A DNA stretch of 20,440 bases from Puniceicoccales bacterium (GTDB lineage Bacteria; Verrucomicrobiota; Verrucomicrobiia; Opitutales; UBA953): positions 1 to 20,440 of the forward strand of contig JAITXH010000111.1 of NCBI GenBank assembly GCA_031284845.1. The letters run 5' to 3'. Under the pieces are notes generated by a model, which was given only the letters and a program-made list of their open reading frames with translations, was not told where the DNA came from and made no database searches. Each line of letters begins with the position of its first letter. The stretch's first letter is position 1. The position numbers and the translations under genes were made by a program. This document shows positions 1 to 7,197 of the stretch, piece after piece.

Positions 1-153
1 GGCCGCACCGGACTGTGGTGGAAATACGTTGGGCTGAACGGCAAGGTCATCGGCAACGACACCTTTGGGTTGAGTGCCCCCGGAGCCATCGCCTTCCGAG
101 AAACCGGCATCACAAAAGATGCCCTTGTCGCGGCAGTGAAATCGCTTGCGTAA
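1..153 (+). CDS. tkt: transketolase, C-terminal fragment
   Basis: This is the last 50 codons of a gene that begins before the window. The reading frame is open from base 1 and stops at TAA 151-153. The fragment reads WWKYVGLNGKVIGNDTFGLS followed by APGAIAFRETGITKDALVAA, which is the typical end of transketolase: the K-Y-x-G-x-x-G-x-x-I-G-x-x-x-F-G-x-S-A-P stretch of the C-terminal domain. Transketolase is a thiamine diphosphate enzyme of the non-oxidative pentose phosphate pathway and moves two-carbon units between sugar phosphates in the cytoplasm. Only the C-terminal domain is visible, so the cofactor-binding residues cannot be checked. The identification rests on recognising this short tail. 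A related thiamine-dependent family with the same C-terminal fold is possible but less likely. Confidence 0.85.
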   Translation, partial: GRTGLWWKYVGLNGKVIGNDTFGLSAPGAIAFRETGITKDALVAAVKSLA

Positions 154-180
154 GCTCACGCAGTCGGCGCTCGCGCCTAA

Positions 181-205
181 AAGTGGAAGCGGCGTCTCGC
201 CGCTT
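181..205 (+). repeat. palindromic repeat copy 1 (tkt-lptF/G gap)
   Basis: A 25-base element consists of AAGTGG followed by a perfect 8-bp hairpin AAGCGGCG-TCT-CGCCGCTT with a three-base loop. An exact reverse-complement copy of all 25 bases lies at 3255-3279. Close variants lie at 8538-8560, 18911-18933 and 18972-18996. No T-run follows, so it is not a classical terminator, although it sits between two co-directional genes and could form a hairpin in the transcript. It looks like a dispersed intergenic palindrome of the REP type. Confidence 0.75.
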
Positions 206-225
206 GCGTAAGCCCAAGTCACGCT

Positions 226-242
226 CTGTCGAGAGCCGACAG
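226..242 (+). repeat. small hairpin CTGTCG-AGAGC-CGACAG
   Basis: A 6-bp perfect stem with a five-base loop lies 20 bases after the larger palindrome, in the gap between transketolase and the permease gene. It has no T-run. It may be another member of the small-palindrome population of this genome. Its function is unknown. Confidence 0.35.
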
Positions 243-349
243 GCGCGACAGGGCAGGGGACGGGAAATTCCCGCGCCGCATTCTTTTCGGCCTGAAAAGG
301 ATTGCGGCGTTTTCGTTTGCGCTTTTCGTCACGCCCCTCAATCGCCGAC

Positions 350-1465
350 ATGCACTTACTCGACCGCTACATATTTCGCGAATGGCTGAAAATATTTGCC
401 ATGACGATTTCCGCTCTGGTCGGGTTGATGCTTATCGGACGCATATTTGACGACATGCCCCACTTCATCCGCTGGGATGTGCCCGGGCTGGTTGCGTTGC
501 GCTATTTCGCCCTCCAAGTGCCGTCTTACCTGCCGATGGTTATCCCCGTTGCCCTGTTGATATCTGTGTTGTTCATCCTCGGCTTTTTCCACCGCAATCA
601 GGAGTTGACCGCTATGCGGGCCACGGGGTTGAGCATTTTCAGGATTACGCGGGTGCTTTGGTTGTCCGGTGCCGCCCTCTCGATTCTTCTCTTCTCGCTT
701 AACGGCACCATTGTGCCGTGGGCGACAGAGCGGGCGCGGATGATTTACGAAGCCGGCGAGTTCGAGTTTGTCGCCCGCAAGCCCACCGACAATGAGAAGA
801 TGCCCGGGCAGATGTCGCTCTTCTACGCTGGTGCCAGCGTGCGGCGCACATGGACAATCAACCGTTTCAGCGGTTACACCGGGCGCGGGATCGGCGTGAG
901 CATTTATCAGGACGACGAGCAGGGGCGTCCGGTCAAAGCATGGCTGGCCCATTTCGGTTATTACGATGCCCGCCTCGGGCATTGGGTGCTGGAAGACGGG
1001 CGCGAATTGATTTACGATCCCGAGAAGAACCAGCTTTTGAGAGAGCCGCCCTTCAAGAGGCTCGAATTGAAAGAGCTTACCGAGCAGCCGCGCCTCATGC
1101 TCGCATTAAATAAGAAACCGCACCACCTTTCCATCAATGAAATCAAGGGCGTGCTGGAGATGTCCGGCGGGGGCAAGACGCCGCGCATGGCCGCCTATGC
1201 CGTGCAGTATCACTATGTGCTGGCGAGTCCATTTTGCTGCCTGATTGTCATCGGGCTGGCCTTGCCGTTTGCCGTAGCCGGCGTGCGCGTCAACCCAATG
1301 GTGGGTGTGTCCAAGTCGCTCGTGCTCTTCGCCGCCTATTACCTGCTCACCAACCTCTGCTTCCTGCTGGGGTCGCAGCAATACTTTCCACCTGTGATTG
1401 CCGCATGGCTGCCTAATCTGTTCATGTTCGCTCTGGCGGCGTGGCTTTGCAGGCGCGTTAACTGA
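350..1465 (+). CDS. LptF/LptG family permease
   Basis: The 371-residue protein matches the usual 350-370 residues of LptF and LptG. These inner-membrane permeases, together with the ATPase LptB, pull lipopolysaccharide out of the inner membrane and pass it to LptC and LptA. It starts MHLLDRYIFREW, close to the LptG-type opening KLLDRYI. Six hydrophobic segments are visible, near residues 12-30, 58-78, 100-125, 288-310, 315-340 and 347-368. A polar region of about 160 residues between segments 3 and 4 would be the periplasmic jellyroll domain. I chose the ATG at 350; an in-frame ATG at 302 would add 16 arginine-rich residues that do not fit the family. No Shine-Dalgarno sequence precedes the start. 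Only one of the two normally paired permeases is here. The start resembles LptG more than LptF, but I leave the symbol open. rlmI follows after 27 bases, so the two are probably co-transcribed. Confidence 0.88.
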   Translation: MHLLDRYIFREWLKIFAMTISALVGLMLIGRIFDDMPHFIRWDVPGLVALRYFALQVPSYLPMVIPVALLISVLFILGFFHRNQELTAMRATGLSIFRITRVLWLSGAALSILLFSLNGTIVPWATERARMIYEAGEFEFVARKPTDNEKMPGQMSLFYAGASVRRTWTINRFSGYTGRGIGVSIYQDDEQGRPVKAWLAHFGYYDARLGHWVLEDGRELIYDPEKNQLLREPPFKRLELKELTEQPRLMLALNKKPHHLSINEIKGVLEMSGGGKTPRMAAYAVQYHYVLASPFCCLIVIGLALPFAVAGVRVNPMVGVSKSLVLFAAYYLLTNLCFLLGSQQYFPPVIAAWLPNLFMFALAAWLCRRVN

Positions 1466-1492
1466 AACCATCCGTCACCGGGCTAAAACTTC

Positions 1493-2644
1493 ATGAAAAC
1501 CATCCGACTCAAATCTTCCCGTCCGTGCCGAGTGCTCGAGGGACACCCATGGGCATTCGCCGGGGAAATCGCACGAAACGGCGCAACAATAGACGATGGC
1601 GAAGGAGTCGAGTTGCTCGATCCGCGCGGACGTTCGCTCGGCAGCGGCATTTGGAGCAACCGTTCGCAAATCGCGTGGCGGCGCTACGCCCGCACACCAC
1701 GTCCGTTCGATGCCGCATTCTTCGATGAAGCGCTTTCAGGTGCCCTGGCGCGGCGTCCCAAGGGCAATTACCGCCGGCTGGTCTGGTCGGAGGCCGATCA
1801 CCTGCCGGGGCTTGTCGTGGACCAGTTTGACCGGGTGCTCGTCGTCCAGGCGTTGACCGCTGGTGCCGACCGCGCCTTGCCGGAGCTTACCGCGTGGTTG
1901 AAGAAACACCTCGAACCGGCGGAAATTATTTTTCGCAACGATGTCACTTCGCGCCAATACGACGGCTTGCCGTTGGAGGTGCGCACGGCGAGCGGAGCGC
2001 CGCTCTCTCCGGCTTGGTTTCGCATCGAAGGCGTGGAGTATTTCCTCGACCTGACCGGAGGCCAGAAGACGGGTTTTTATCTCGACCAACGCGAACAACA
2101 CCTGCGCGTGGCTTCGTTTGCCCGCGGTCGCCGCGTGCTGGATGGCTTTTGCAACCAAGGCGGGTTCGCCTTGCAAGCCGCACGCGCCGGAGCTTCCTCC
2201 GTGCTCGGTGTGGATTCTTCCCCGGAATGCGTGCAAGCCGCCATCCGCAATGCGGCGCGCAACGGCTTGTCTGCGGACTTTTTGCAGGCGAACATGTTTG
2301 ATTGGTTCACGGATAACCGCAGCGGCACACCCTTCGATCTCATCGTGCTGGATCCCCCGCCATTTGCCCGGAGCAAAGAGGCCATGGAAGGGGCTTTGCG
2401 CGGATACAAGGAGTTGAACTTGCGGGCACTTCGTCTGCTCGCACCCGGCGGGATACTGGCGACTTACTCGTGCTCACAACGCGTGGGCACTACCGATTTT
2501 CTTGCCATGCTCGCCGACGCCGCAGCGGATGCGCGTTGCACCGCACGCGTGCTGGAGATCACCGGACAACCCGCCGATCACCCGGTGCTGTTGAATTTCC
2601 CGGAGAGCCACTACCTGAAAGGTGCCATACTCCAAGTCGAATAA
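1493..2644 (+). CDS. rlmI: class I rRNA (cytosine-C5) methyltransferase, RlmI-like
   Basis: The 383-residue protein resembles E. coli RlmI (396 residues), which uses S-adenosylmethionine to methylate C5 of a cytosine in 23S rRNA. Residues 1-70 look like the N-terminal PUA RNA-binding domain (VLEGHPWAFAGEI). A small linker domain follows (SEADHLPGLVVDQFD, residues 99-113). The methyltransferase domain has the QKTGFYLDQR motif (191-200), the SAM-binding loop VLDGFCNQGGFALQAA (215-230), an acidic strand end at Asp241, motif IV DPPPFARSK (287-295) and the cysteine motif TYSCS with Cys327 as likely nucleophile. No key residue is missing. It follows the permease gene by 27 bases in the same direction and has no Shine-Dalgarno sequence. 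A hairpin begins at the stop codon. Related proteins are often labelled only 'class I SAM-dependent rRNA methyltransferase', so the exact target base is inferred. Confidence 0.9.
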   Translation: MKTIRLKSSRPCRVLEGHPWAFAGEIARNGATIDDGEGVELLDPRGRSLGSGIWSNRSQIAWRRYARTPRPFDAAFFDEALSGALARRPKGNYRRLVWSEADHLPGLVVDQFDRVLVVQALTAGADRALPELTAWLKKHLEPAEIIFRNDVTSRQYDGLPLEVRTASGAPLSPAWFRIEGVEYFLDLTGGQKTGFYLDQREQHLRVASFARGRRVLDGFCNQGGFALQAARAGASSVLGVDSSPECVQAAIRNAARNGLSADFLQANMFDWFTDNRSGTPFDLIVLDPPPFARSKEAMEGALRGYKELNLRALRLLAPGGILATYSCSQRVGTTDFLAMLADAAADARCTARVLEITGQPADHPVLLNFPESHYLKGAILQVE

Positions 2645-2688
2645 AGCCGACATGCGAGACGCTTGTGCTCGCCGTCGGCTCTCTTCTT
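2645..2688 (+). terminator. possible terminator after rlmI
   Basis: Directly after the rlmI stop codon a two-part stem can form. AGCCGAC (2645-2651) pairs with GTCGGCT (2674-2680), and inside it GCGAG pairs with CTCGC around the loop ACGCTTGTG. The run CTCTTCTT follows. The tail is only moderately T-rich, so terminator function is plausible but not certain. Confidence 0.4.
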
Positions 2689-2735
2689 GATGCCCGATCC
2701 CGGGCATCAGGGCGGACAGGTCAAAGGCCTGTCCG
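2688..2735. repeat. two adjacent palindromes between convergent genes
   Basis: TGATGCCCG-ATCC-CGGGCATCA (2688-2709) is a 9-bp perfect stem. CGGACAGG (2713-2720) pairs with CCTGTCCG (2728-2735) across a seven-base loop. They lie between the stops of rlmI and rpmB, which face each other. They could act as a bidirectional terminator or transcript-end protector; neither is followed by a clean T-run on either strand. They may also be members of the genome's dispersed palindromes. Confidence 0.5.
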
Positions 2736-2752
2736 AAACGTTACCTGCTAAA

Positions 2753-2983
2753 TCAGGCCTTGGTGACAAGCCCGGCCTTGAGTGCCTTGACGGACACCCA
2801 CTGGCGCTTGATTTGACCGGAAGGCAACTTGATCCGAATGTGTTGCAAGTTAGGTCTGAACACACGTTTGGTTTGTTTCACGAGCTGGAGGCCGATCCCT
2901 CCGCTTTTCTTGCTCTGACCTTTGTGAATGATGCTGCGGCCCTTGACGGGGCGTTTACCGGTAATGACGCAAATGCGGGACAT
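2753..2983 (-). CDS. rpmB: 50S ribosomal protein L28
   Basis: The 76-residue protein begins MSRICVITGKRPVKGRSI and continues with the basic L28 core (QLVKQTKRVFRPNLQ, residues 34-48) and a C-terminal KALKAGLVTKA. L28 is a small protein of the large ribosomal subunit. It contains a single cysteine (Cys5), so it is probably the form without a zinc ribbon. An in-frame ATG at 3073 would add 30 unrelated residues; the start at 2983 fits the family. No Shine-Dalgarno sequence is seen. Upstream on this strand, TTGTCA (3049-3044) and TACCGT (3027-3022) with a 16-base spacer could be a weak promoter, with the A/T-rich repeat at 3091-3118 behind it as a possible UP element. It stands alone rather than in a ribosomal operon. 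Confidence 0.93.
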   Translation of the reverse strand: MSRICVITGKRPVKGRSIIHKGQSKKSGGIGLQLVKQTKRVFRPNLQHIRIKLPSGQIKRQWVSVKALKAGLVTKA

Positions 2984-3090
2984 GTCTGAAGAAGTTGTTG
3001 GTTCTGTTAAAAAGGGGGGCGACGGTATGGGTGCTTCTTCTTTTGACAAGTCTTTTTTTGTGTCAGAGGTCACACGGACTCCGTTTTTGG

Positions 3091-3118
3091 AATTAAAAAT
3101 GAAAAATTAAAAATGAAA
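3091..3118. repeat. perfect 14-base A/T tandem repeat, two copies
   Basis: AATTAAAAATGAAA occurs twice back to back (3091-3104 and 3105-3118). It is the most A/T-rich stretch of the 534-base gap between rpmB and the next gene and lies upstream of rpmB's likely promoter. It may act as a curved or UP-type element; this is inference. Confidence 0.6.
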
Positions 3119-3156
3119 AATTTTGATTACCGCGTTACGCGCAGTTCCAAAACAAC

Positions 3157-3235
3157 GGAGTCGGGACGACTCCTGATACACGCGGGACGCGTGTGCTCCC
3201 CGATTCGACTTTTAACGAAGTCGGGCCTTCAGCCC
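3157..3235. repeat. array of small palindromes with short loops
   Basis: Four hairpins follow each other: GGAGTCG-GGA-CGACTCC (3157-3173), ACACGCG-GGA-CGCGTGT (3178-3194), CGACTT-TTAACG-AAGTCG (3206-3223) and GGGC-CTTCA-GCCC (3223-3235). The first two have different stems but the same loop, GGA. The full 25-base palindrome at 3255-3279 follows. Together they fill most of the gap 2984-3517, which otherwise holds no convincing gene. An open frame through 3193-3420 merely translates these repeats. Confidence 0.65.
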
Positions 3236-3254
3236 TCAATGCGGGTCCCGAAGA

Positions 3255-3279
3255 AAGCGGCGAGACGCCGCTTCCACTT
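3255..3279 (-). repeat. palindromic repeat copy 2 (exact inverted copy of 181-205)
   Basis: AAGCGGCG-AGA-CGCCGCTT followed by CCACTT is the exact reverse complement of the 25 bases at 181-205. It closes the palindrome array upstream of the gene at 3518. Confidence 0.75.
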
Positions 3280-3432
3280 ATCGCTTCGTGGGACGACTTT
3301 CCTCTCAAAACCGCGAGGAGCCTAATTATCTTCCTGTTTTGGGATAAGAAAAAATTCGTGAAATTCGTGGATGAAACCGAAAACGCAGACTCGCAGATGG
3401 CGGAGAAACACAATCCCTGAAAATTCAAATGC

Positions 3433-3480
3433 CCGGAGTTGTGGCTTGGGCGGTGGCGGGGGTTAATTCCGGCTTTTTTT
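3433..3480 (+). terminator. terminator-like hairpin with T-run just upstream of 3518
   Basis: CCGGAGTT (3433-3440) can pair with AATTCCGG (3465-3472), with one G-T pair, around a loop of about 24 bases. A run of seven T (3474-3480) follows and then ATTTCC. No gene on this strand ends just upstream, and the next start codon is only 37 bases downstream. It may be a leader structure or a remnant rather than a true terminator. Confidence 0.35.
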
Positions 3481-3517
3481 ATTTCCTATTTCTAAATTCT
3501 CTCTTCTTATACGCGCC

Positions 3518-6500
3518 ATGCCCCCCGACAAGCTCATCAGTCGAATTAAAGCCGTCCTTAACGGAGACACCGGGCATTTTGAGATACAGAGTCTCGCGCT
3601 GGAGTATGCCGATTTGGTGATGCGTGTGCGCGACCGCCTCGACCAATGTGTTACGCTCATCCATGCCGACAACGACTATGCGGCTTTGCAGGTCGCGGAA
3701 TCTCCGCCGCCATTGCTCGATCTGGCGGCACAGCTTGCGTTTGCCGAGTCTCCGGAATGGATTGCGCTTTGCCGCGGACGCAATGTCCCCTGGCCTCCGG
3801 CACTGGACCAGCGCAACATTGATATCGTGAGCGGTCTCTATGGGAGGCAGATCAGCGAATCCCATCCACTTTACCGGGACTACCGGCAGGCTATCCGGGA
3901 ACGCGACGAGTTGCGGGCGATGGCGATATTGACGTCCATCGTGCGCATTAATCCCGAAGATCGCAATGCGCGGAGCGAGCTTGCGCGGCTTGGCGAAAAA
4001 GCGCGTGAGGCTTATTTGAAGCGTCTGGAGGCGTTTCTCGCAGCGGGCGATATTGCGGCGGCGTTTGATTTGGCGGATGCTCTGGACAACCTCCACATGC
4101 CGGCTCTGGCGGGTGCTTCGGTGCTCCAGCGCGTCCATGCATTGCGTGAGGCAATGGAGCGCGAGAACGCTTTGCGCGAGACAGATGAGGCATTGCCCCG
4201 GCTCGCGCGATTGCACGAGAACGGAGACTGGCGGGCGGCTATTCCCGTGATCGGGCGCTGCCGTTCTTTTGAGCGGCACTTGGGCCTGGAATTTAGCGTG
4301 GACGCGCATGCGCAGCTCGATGCTATGGAGGCGTGGGCGGGGGAACGGCAGGAGGCGCATGATCGCTATGTGGCCCGGCAGGAAGCTATACGGCAGAGCA
4401 ACCAGTCACTGCGCACGCTTTCCGCTACGCGCCCGGATGTGCGGGCGGACAGCAACGGGCTAAGGCAATACGTGCAACGTTTCCAGCAGGCTGTCAGCAC
4501 GGCGTCTGCGTTGAGCACCTCGGTTGCCGCGTCGTATGCCCCCGATGCTCACGATGTGGAAGCGGGCTTGCGGGAGATCGCGGTGGACGAAGTGTCGCTG
4601 GCTGCGGTGAAAAAGCTCCAACACCATTTCTCGGTGCGCATTCAGCGGCGTGCCAGTGTGTTTGTATTTTGTATCGCCGGTGCGTTTGCGCTGGTCGTTT
4701 TTGCCGGATTTTCGGTCCACCGCTACCATGCGGACAAGCGGGCGCGCGTGGAAGCGTTCGGGCGCATGGGGTCGTTTGCCGAGGCTAACCGTTTGCAGGA
4801 TGCCGAAGAATTTCTTGCTGCGGTAAAATCCCGCTGGAACGGCTCCAGTGCGGCGTATGACGATGCCCACAGAAAGCTGCAGGAGTGGGTGTCTGAGCGG
4901 AGAATCCTCGTCAATGCCATCTTGGATGATGCCGCGCTGCTCGTCTCTCTCCCCGCCGATACCAATGATCCGGGTGCGCTTGAAAAAGGATTTGCGACTG
5001 TGGTGAAGCACCGGGCAGAGCTTGGGGAACTTCCACTCGACATGCGCGAGGTGGCCAGTGCGAAACTCCGCGCTGCTGAATTGCATCTGAACACGGTGCG
5101 CGAAGTGCTCGTTGCTGCGCTCTTGCCGCCTTTTGCCGGGAGGCTCGACGAGGTAGAGCGGCAAGTGGCCGTTGCCGCGGCCATTTCCTCCTCTGCGGGG
5201 AGGACTGCGGCGCTGGAGGCATTGCAGCCCGAGATCGCGCAGTTGGAGGCAGACGGAAAGCGGATTCAGTTTCTATTTACCGAGGAATTGGCCGGGCGCT
5301 GGAATGCGGTGACTGCGGGCGCAGCCAAGACGCGCCTGGCGGCGCAGCAGACCGCCGAAGTGGAGCTGGTGCTCGCCGGTGCGGGCACCTTGGACAAGTA
5401 TTTTGAGGGGATAAAGGGCGCTGCTTTGCAGAACGAGGCTTTTACCCTTATCCAGAACAATGAGGGCGTGTTGCGCAATCCGGCTGAAAAGCTTTTTACT
5501 CCGGTCGCGTTCCGGCTCTGGCAGGTGGCCAGCGCTCGTCCGTCCGATATGTCGCAGCCGTTTCTCCCTGCGCAAATCCAACCCGGCGAAGCTGTGGACG
5601 CAGCCAAGCTTGCGCAGAACAAAACCTTTGAGCGGCTCTACAGTTACACTTTGCGCAAATACCCGGAAAGCGCCTCCACGCCGGATACTCCGGTATTCTC
5701 TGTCGGGTCGGTGCGCGTCGAGCGCCTGCCCATTGGCGATGGCTACGAGGAGCGGCAAACGGCGGACATTCTCAAGGCGGATGGCACCGTTGAGCGCAAG
5801 GAATTCCGCCTGCGTCGCTTTGGGCGGCCCGGAGTGCGCGGCGAAGCGCTCTCCGGTGGCGTGCCCACTCCGGAAAGTCTCTTTTTCAACCAGTTCAGCC
5901 GTTTCTATGACCCTGTTTCCGGGCGCATCACGGAGCCATTGTTGAATACCCTCGACCGTATGCGTGCGGCCAAGGGTGTCTCGCCCTTGCTCAAGGCTTA
6001 TCTTCAACAGGAGATATTGAAGGTCGCCGAGTCGCGTCCTGCCGAGTGGGGCGTGCTTTTCTCGCCGTCCGCCCGTGCGGATGCCGTCACTCTTCAGCAT
6101 GTCACGCAGGGCGCTGTGGCTATGCACGACTGGATGAATCCGGAGCGCTGGGCGGATCGCCTCCCGGCATTGCAGCGGCACTATGCGCAACCGCAGAGCG
6201 CCTACTATACGGAAGCGCTCGCCTGGCTCCGCGTTTTCCAGCGTCTCGCCAAGCCGGGGTTTGTCTATATCGGGCATGTGACTTCGGGGCACCAACTCCG
6301 CGTCGTGGTGCACACCCGGTTTGAAGGGTTGCTTGCGGGGCTGGCGCCGGACGGGCAGCTTGTCGCGTATTCATGCCAGGAGATTCTCGCGCCTGCTGTT
6401 GCTGCCGATGGCGACAATGTCTTGCTGGAGTTGCGCAATCCCAAGGCATTTGCAGAGCACACGCCTGTGCTCATGTTGAGTGTGTTGCCGGCGCAAGCCG

Positions 6501-6613
6501 CTACGCAGGCACGTTTCCCCGCTGATGCGCATGCGCCGGCAGAAGGTTGGGACCGTTTTGTTATTCAGGAGAGGAGCGAAACTCCGCCGCCACTCGTAAA
6601 TTCTCCACCATGA
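3518..6613 (+). CDS. unrecognised 1031-residue protein with one membrane segment
   Basis: I do not recognise this protein. Residues 1-375 are rich in helices and charged residues and contain TPR-like helical pairs (around 125-200: AILTSIVRINPEDRNARSEL, then EAFLAAGDIAAAFDLADALD). The single membrane segment is at about 380-402 (VFVFCIAGAFALVVFAGFSV), preceded by RIQRR, so the N-terminal part is probably cytoplasmic and the last 630 residues outside the inner membrane. Residues 405-650 are again helical and possibly coiled. The C-terminal third (about 720-1020) is mixed, with strand-like stretches such as GFVYIGHVTSGHQLRVVVHT. The protein ends in a proline-rich tail, TPPPLVNSPP. Other proline motifs in the N-terminal part are SPPPLL (62-67) and VPWPPAL (90-96). 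The start at 3518 has no Shine-Dalgarno sequence but a T-rich leader. A GYF_2 protein follows after 19 bases and is probably co-transcribed. A scaffold or envelope role is only a guess. Confidence 0.85.
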   Translation: MPPDKLISRIKAVLNGDTGHFEIQSLALEYADLVMRVRDRLDQCVTLIHADNDYAALQVAESPPPLLDLAAQLAFAESPEWIALCRGRNVPWPPALDQRNIDIVSGLYGRQISESHPLYRDYRQAIRERDELRAMAILTSIVRINPEDRNARSELARLGEKAREAYLKRLEAFLAAGDIAAAFDLADALDNLHMPALAGASVLQRVHALREAMERENALRETDEALPRLARLHENGDWRAAIPVIGRCRSFERHLGLEFSVDAHAQLDAMEAWAGERQEAHDRYVARQEAIRQSNQSLRTLSATRPDVRADSNGLRQYVQRFQQAVSTASALSTSVAASYAPDAHDVEAGLREIAVDEVSLAAVKKLQHHFSVRIQRRASVFVFCIAGAFALVVFAGFSVHRYHADKRARVEAFGRMGSFAEANRLQDAEEFLAAVKSRWNGSSAAYDDAHRKLQEWVSERRILVNAILDDAALLVSLPADTNDPGALEKGFATVVKHRAELGELPLDMREVASAKLRAAELHLNTVREVLVAALLPPFAGRLDEVERQVAVAAAISSSAGRTAALEALQPEIAQLEADGKRIQFLFTEELAGRWNAVTAGAAKTRLAAQQTAEVELVLAGAGTLDKYFEGIKGAALQNEAFTLIQNNEGVLRNPAEKLFTPVAFRLWQVASARPSDMSQPFLPAQIQPGEAVDAAKLAQNKTFERLYSYTLRKYPESASTPDTPVFSVGSVRVERLPIGDGYEERQTADILKADGTVERKEFRLRRFGRPGVRGEALSGGVPTPESLFFNQFSRFYDPVSGRITEPLLNTLDRMRAAKGVSPLLKAYLQQEILKVAESRPAEWGVLFSPSARADAVTLQHVTQGAVAMHDWMNPERWADRLPALQRHYAQPQSAYYTEALAWLRVFQRLAKPGFVYIGHVTSGHQLRVVVHTRFEGLLAGLAPDGQLVAYSCQEILAPAVAADGDNVLLELRNPKAFAEHTPVLMLSVLPAQAATQARFPADAHAPAEGWDRFVIQERSETPPPLVNSPP

Positions 6614-6632
6614 GGACAGCCACTTTCTAAAG

Positions 6633-7127
6633 ATGTCAGACTCGCAAAAAAATCTCCACATACAATGGAAAGGCCGCACCACCGGCCCTTATTCGCGTGA
6701 TGAATTGGATGACATGCTCAAGCGTGGTGAGATAAGCCTGCTCCATCGCGTGGAAGACAATGGGCGGTGGCAAAGCGTGGGCGAGTATATCGAGAGGAAT
6801 GTATTGCGGATCCGTGCGTTGGATGAACCGAGGGAGGTGTTCCCAGTCGAAAGAAAAATTCTGCCAGGGCAGGAAAGCTCAAAAGAGCCGCCCCGCCACG
6901 AAAAGGGCGGCATGAGCTTGGACCAGCAGGTTTTCTGGGGCTACATCTTGTGCGGGGCGGCGTTTGTGCTGCCGGTGCTCGCGACGATTCCGGCGCTTTG
7001 GCTGGCCTTTCAGACGCAGACATGCGGCGCAAAAGAACCGGCCCGTCTGCAATTCATTTTATGTATGGCCTTCACTATGTTGGGGACGCTGTTTTGGGTG
7101 TTGTTCCTGATGTCCACTTACAAGTAA
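6633..7127 (+). CDS. GYF_2 (DUF4339) domain membrane protein
   Basis: The protein has 164 residues. Residues 8-52 match the GYF_2 pattern: a W/Y-rich start (LHIQWKGRTTGPYSRDEL), a helix ending in MLKRGEIS, then VEDNGRWQSVGEYI. GYF domains in eukaryotes bind proline-rich peptides; the bacterial GYF_2 type is common on membrane proteins, and its ligands are mostly unknown. A polar linker (55-95) follows, then two membrane segments at about 101-124 (GYILCGAAFVLPVLATIPAL) and 141-161 (FILCMAFTMLGTLFWVLFLM). The GYF_2 domain is thus probably cytoplasmic. The gene lies 19 bases after the 1031-residue protein gene, without a clear Shine-Dalgarno sequence, and converges on the pigment operon. The proline motifs of the upstream protein are possible ligands (inference). 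Confidence 0.8.
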   Translation: MSDSQKNLHIQWKGRTTGPYSRDELDDMLKRGEISLLHRVEDNGRWQSVGEYIERNVLRIRALDEPREVFPVERKILPGQESSKEPPRHEKGGMSLDQQVFWGYILCGAAFVLPVLATIPALWLAFQTQTCGAKEPARLQFILCMAFTMLGTLFWVLFLMSTYK

Positions 7128-7197
7128 AACGGGGCGTCTGCCGTCGGAGGGTGCCTGTGCAGGATGCGTCCCAGCCCGCTTTGTCTGCTATGCGCGT

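Noticed and set aside
3193..3420. Short plus-strand frame in the rpmB-3518 gap
   Set aside because: Its translation is largely the palindromic repeats and the AATTCGTG direct repeat near 3354-3370, so it is unlikely to be a gene.
3479..4360. Minus-strand open frame of 293 codons
   Set aside because: It lies opposite the 1031-residue gene, has no recognisable motif and overlaps the T-rich leader region.
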